The notes under the pieces are model-generated. The model was not told where the DNA came from and made no database searches. It saw only the letters and a list, made by a program, of their open reading frames with translations. DNA of 64,000 bases, from contig CAJOKR010000023.1 of the NCBI GenBank assembly GCA_905235135.1, positions 1-64,000 of the forward strand, read 5' to 3'. Positions within the stretch are counted from its first letter, which is position 1, and each line of letters begins with the position of its first letter. The position numbers were made by a program, and so were the translations under genes. Below, piece by piece: positions 61,010 through 64,000 of this stretch. Source of the DNA: an uncultured Bacteroidales bacterium. Its GTDB lineage: Bacteria; Bacteroidota; Bacteroidia; Bacteroidales; WCHB1-69.

Positions 61010-61438
61010 TTAAGCTTCTACAGGGTTAGACTCTTGGTTAACTGTTTCTTCTGCAACGGGTTGTTGCTCCTCTTGGACGGGTTCCGCAGCGGCAGTCTCA
61101 GCTTTGGCCTTGCGGTTGTTGCGTCTCTTCTCAGCGAAGGCAATGGCGTATTTGTCCATCGTCACGGTGAGGAAGCGGATCACGCGCTCGTCACGGCGGA
61201 ATTGGAGTTCCAGTTCAGCGACAGCACTGCCGTCGGCCTTGAACTCATAGAGGTGATAGAATCCGGAGGACTTCTTTTGGATGGGGTATTCGAGCTTGCG
61301 CAGGCCCCAGTTCTCCTGGTGGACGATTTCAGCACCCTGGTCGGTGAGAATCTTCTCAAATTTCTGTACCGTTTCCTTCATCTGTTCATCAGACAAAACG
61401 GGCGTCATAATGAAAACGGTTTCGTAATGATTTGCCAT
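61010..61438 (-). CDS. rpsF: 30S ribosomal protein S6
   Basis: 142 aa from the ATG at 61438 ([19 protein letters not shown]). The earlier in-frame Met at 61483 overlaps the promoter and is rejected. Core segments [22 protein letters not shown] and [12 protein letters not shown] are typical of S6. The C-terminal 35 residues are Ala/Glu-rich. Head of the rpsF-rpsR-rplI operon. Confidence 0.97.
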   Translation of the reverse strand: MANHYETVFIMTPVLSDEQMKETVQKFEKILTDQGAEIVHQENWGLRKLEYPIQKKSSGFYHLYEFKADGSAVAELELQFRRDERVIRFLTVTMDKYAIAFAEKRRNNRKAKAETAAAEPVQEEQQPVAEETVNQESNPVEA

Positions 61439-61480
61439 AATGCTTTTTACTAAATTGATTTGTACTAAAATTTTGGGCGG

Positions 61481-61488
61481 CAAAAATA
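61481..61488 (-). promoter_or_regulatory. -7 promoter box of rpsF
   Basis: TATTTTTG on the minus strand, 42 nt before the rpsF ATG. Confidence 0.6.
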
Positions 61489-61548
61489 CATTTTTTTCCG
61501 TTACCTCCGTCCATGCTTGAAAAGTTTTTTTTTCAAGGGTAAAAACTG

Positions 61549-61574
61549 TTCACTATTCACTCTTCATAGTTCAC
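61549..61574. repeat. Short heptamer repeat (TTCACTA units) before gap
   Basis: TTCACTA-TTCACTC-TTCATAG-TTCACAA, just upstream of the gap -7 box. Confidence 0.6.
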
Positions 61575-61584
61575 AAAAAATTTG

Positions 61585-61592
61585 TATCTTTG
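61585..61592 (+). promoter_or_regulatory. -7 promoter box of gap
   Basis: TATCTTTG, 37 bp before the gap ATG. Confidence 0.6.
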
Positions 61593-61617
61593 CCCGTTTT
61601 TTGAACTCTCTAATTAA

Positions 61618-62643
<1,026 letters not shown>

Positions 62644-62655
62644 TTGACAATTCAT

Positions 62656-62703
62656 GTAGAGACGTGCCATTGCGTGTTTCATTCACGCCCTGGTGTGTCT
62701 TTA
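62656..62703. repeat. Degenerate GTAGAGACG palindrome after gap
   Basis: GTAGAGACGTGCCA and TGGTGTGTCTTTAC pair with several mismatches around an inner hairpin GCGTG/CACGC. It lies between gap and rubredoxin and may stop the gap transcript. Confidence 0.6.
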
Positions 62704-62731
62704 CAATTTATAAACCTTAAATCATCAAATT

Positions 62732-62890
62732 ATGGAAAAATACACATGTGACCTTTGCGGTTATACCTACGATCCCGAGGTTGGCGATCCTGACAACGGC
62801 ATTGCCCCCGGCACCGCATTTGAAGATCTCCCCTACAACTGGACCTGCCCGATCTGCGGCGTGGAAAAATCCAGCTTCTCCAAAAAATAA
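62732..62890 (+). CDS. Rubredoxin
   Basis: 52 aa. Small iron protein with one Fe bound by four cysteines: CDLCGY near the N-terminus and CPICGV near the C-terminus, with the typical [15 protein letters not shown] segment between. It carries single electrons in anaerobes, often to oxygen- or peroxide-reducing enzymes. Length is exactly that of classic rubredoxins. Followed by a palindrome and a terminator. Confidence 0.97.
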   Translation: MEKYTCDLCGYTYDPEVGDPDNGIAPGTAFEDLPYNWTCPICGVEKSSFSKK

Positions 62891-62894
62891 CATT

Positions 62895-62922
62895 GTAGAG
62901 ACGTGCCATGGCGCGTCTCTAC
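62895..62922. repeat. GTAGAGACG palindrome after rubredoxin
   Basis: GTAGAGACGTGCC-ATGGCGCGTCTCTAC, a 28-bp near-perfect palindrome (one G-T pair), of the family at 23649, 54904 and 62656. Confidence 0.85.
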
Positions 62923-62937
62923 ATTTCGTTACAAAAG

Positions 62938-62964
62938 AAAGGCGGCCTGCAAAGACCGCCTTTT
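62938..62964. terminator. Terminator between rubredoxin and the cargo gene
   Basis: AAAGGCGG ... CCGCCTTTT with a 10-nt loop; suited to both convergent genes. Confidence 0.8.
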
Positions 62965-62985
62965 GTTATATATGTTATTGTAGGA

Positions 62986-64000
62986 TTACTCCACAATGAA
63001 TTTCTGAACGTGGCTGCCGCTGGTGCTGTTCAGATGGAGGAAGTAAACGCCCTTGGCGAAGGTGTTCACCGGAATCTGATACATCTCGGAACCACCGTTG
63101 TGGTTGATCTGATCCTCATAGACGGTTTTGCCCATCATATCGACAACCTTGGCATTGAACTGTTGAGCTTCGTCAGCAGCAACTTCCACATTGATGTAAG
63201 AGGTGGCAGGATTCGGATAAACGCTAACCTCAACATTGTCGAACTGGCTGATACCAGTGTTCTTGGCATAGTACTCAAATTCGAAGCCCGTACCGGCATC
63301 TTTGTTATCCGTGACGAAACGGATGATGAATCTGGAAATCGGGGAGCCGGCGTAGTTGAACGTATTCACGTCGTAGGTGTAAACTTCAGCGGGAAGGTTA
63401 TCAGCGTCGAAGTGGGCGAGCAACTTTTTGCTACCGGAGGTGCTGCTGGCTTGGTTGTAGATATCCACAAAGTCACCCTGCTTGAGGTCGAATTTGTGGA
63501 AAGCGCATACCAGTTGGTTCGTGAAACGCAGGTTCAGCGTATATTCGCAAACATTGTCGAGAGCGTAGAGACCATCGCCAGTTGCATTACCGGGTTTGTC
63601 GGTCAGCACGGCATAGCCGTCCGTGAGGGTTTGGTCAGTACAACCGTTTTGGTTGATGCCGGTCACCTCATAATCGAGCACAAAGCCGTAGTCGGTTTCG
63701 GAATTAGCAGTAGAGGTGAAGACGATAAGCACGCTGTCAGCAGTGACGGAGACGGGATCGGGGAGGGGTTCGCCAACATAGCCTGCATGGATGGCATCGC
63801 CCAGGGGCGAGTAGTCGTTGCAGGCAGCCATGAGATAGTCACCGCTATATTGTTTTTTGATGCCGCTGGCCTCAGTACCACCGTTATAGATGATAACTTT
63901 GTCGCCTTCTTTCACTTTCAGCTTGGAGAACGTGAATTTGTAGCTGGTAGCGTCGGGGCAAGCGATCACCCATCTGCGGTTGGAGTTCTGGGCGTATTTC
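62986..64000 (-). CDS. Type IX cargo protein, C-terminal part (cut by window edge)
   Basis: The frame is open to the right edge (no start needed inside the window), so only the last 338 codons are seen. The visible part has two CUB-like beta-sandwich segments (SYKFTFSKLKVKEGDKVIIYNGG... and YTLNLRFTNQLVCAFHKFDLKQGDFVDIYN) and ends in a type A C-terminal sorting domain: VSVYPNPATSYINVEV, KVVDMMGKTVYED, GVYFLHLNSTSGSHVQKFIVE. Such proteins pass through SprA and are fixed at the surface or released. The GTG at 63969 is not a start; codons before it remain in frame. Confidence 0.9.
   Translation of the reverse strand, partial: KYAQNSNRRWVIACPDATSYKFTFSKLKVKEGDKVIIYNGGTEASGIKKQYSGDYLMAACNDYSPLGDAIHAGYVGEPLPDPVSVTADSVLIVFTSTANSETDYGFVLDYEVTGINQNGCTDQTLTDGYAVLTDKPGNATGDGLYALDNVCEYTLNLRFTNQLVCAFHKFDLKQGDFVDIYNQASSTSGSKKLLAHFDADNLPAEVYTYDVNTFNYAGSPISRFIIRFVTDNKDAGTGFEFEYYAKNTGISQFDNVEVSVYPNPATSYINVEVAADEAQQFNAKVVDMMGKTVYEDQINHNGGSEMYQIPVNTFAKGVYFLHLNSTSGSHVQKFIVE

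Overview
This window is a piece of a Bacteroidota chromosome, most likely Bacteroidales and anaerobic. The evidence is a full-length SprA (type IX secretion translocon), several proteins with type IX C-terminal sorting domains, many promoters of the Bacteroidota form (TAnnTTTG at -7), and a rubredoxin plus a radical SAM enzyme. No species can be named from the sequence alone. Both edges cut a gene: an FG-GAP-type secreted protein on the left and a type IX cargo protein on the right.

Layout. 0-3 kb: AbiEi-Fic fusion protein and an M20 amidohydrolase. 3-14.6 kb: core block rpsP, rimM, comEC, ruvA, sprA. 14.8-16.2 kb: an intact IS4-family element with a 10-bp target duplication. 16-24 kb: sodium/sugar symporter, surface leucine-rich-repeat protein, two small unknown genes, VanX-like dipeptidase, galK. 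23.8-27.1 kb: two tandem secreted paralogues of unknown function. 27.3-30.9 kb: a HipBA module (hipA broken) and an AbiEi/AbiEii pair, each behind a copy of the same 104-bp promoter block. 30.9-33.8 kb: ECF sigma factor with a membrane partner, DUF937 protein, galM. 33.9-36.9 kb: Panacea-type and RelE-type toxin-antitoxin pairs, both behind copies of one 190-bp divergent-promoter cassette, plus two paralogous membrane proteins. 36.9-42 kb: type IX cargo protein with WbpD/WbpE-like sugar enzymes, and a polysaccharide deacetylase. 42-46.4 kb: tRNA-Thr, tuf, tRNA-Trp, rfbD, four-helix-bundle protein, MBL-fold RNase. 46.4-55 kb: lipoprotein, NarI/DsrM-like cytochrome, DsrC, small unknown protein, radical SAM/SPASM enzyme, rpsO, pnp. 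55-64 kb: nif3-like gene, zinc-ribbon protein, lipoproteins, DsrK-like iron-sulfur protein, rpsF-rpsR-rplI, gap, rubredoxin, type IX cargo.

Three themes stand out. First, intergenic DNA is full of tandem repeats with a strict 7-bp unit but many different unit sequences. One array is about 856 bp; others abut start or stop codons. Second, the window holds DsrC with both redox cysteines, a DsrM/NarI-like membrane protein and a DsrK-like protein, but no DsrAB: a possible thiol-disulfide electron-transfer module of unknown partner. Third, toxin-antitoxin modules have acquired copied promoter segments, and one copy gave a neighbouring gene a galM-derived N-terminus.

Six genes carry apparent frameshifts (hipA, the Panacea partner, a membrane protein, wbpE, the deacetylase and pnp). 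Because pnp and wbpE are among them, assembly error must be excluded before a biological reading.
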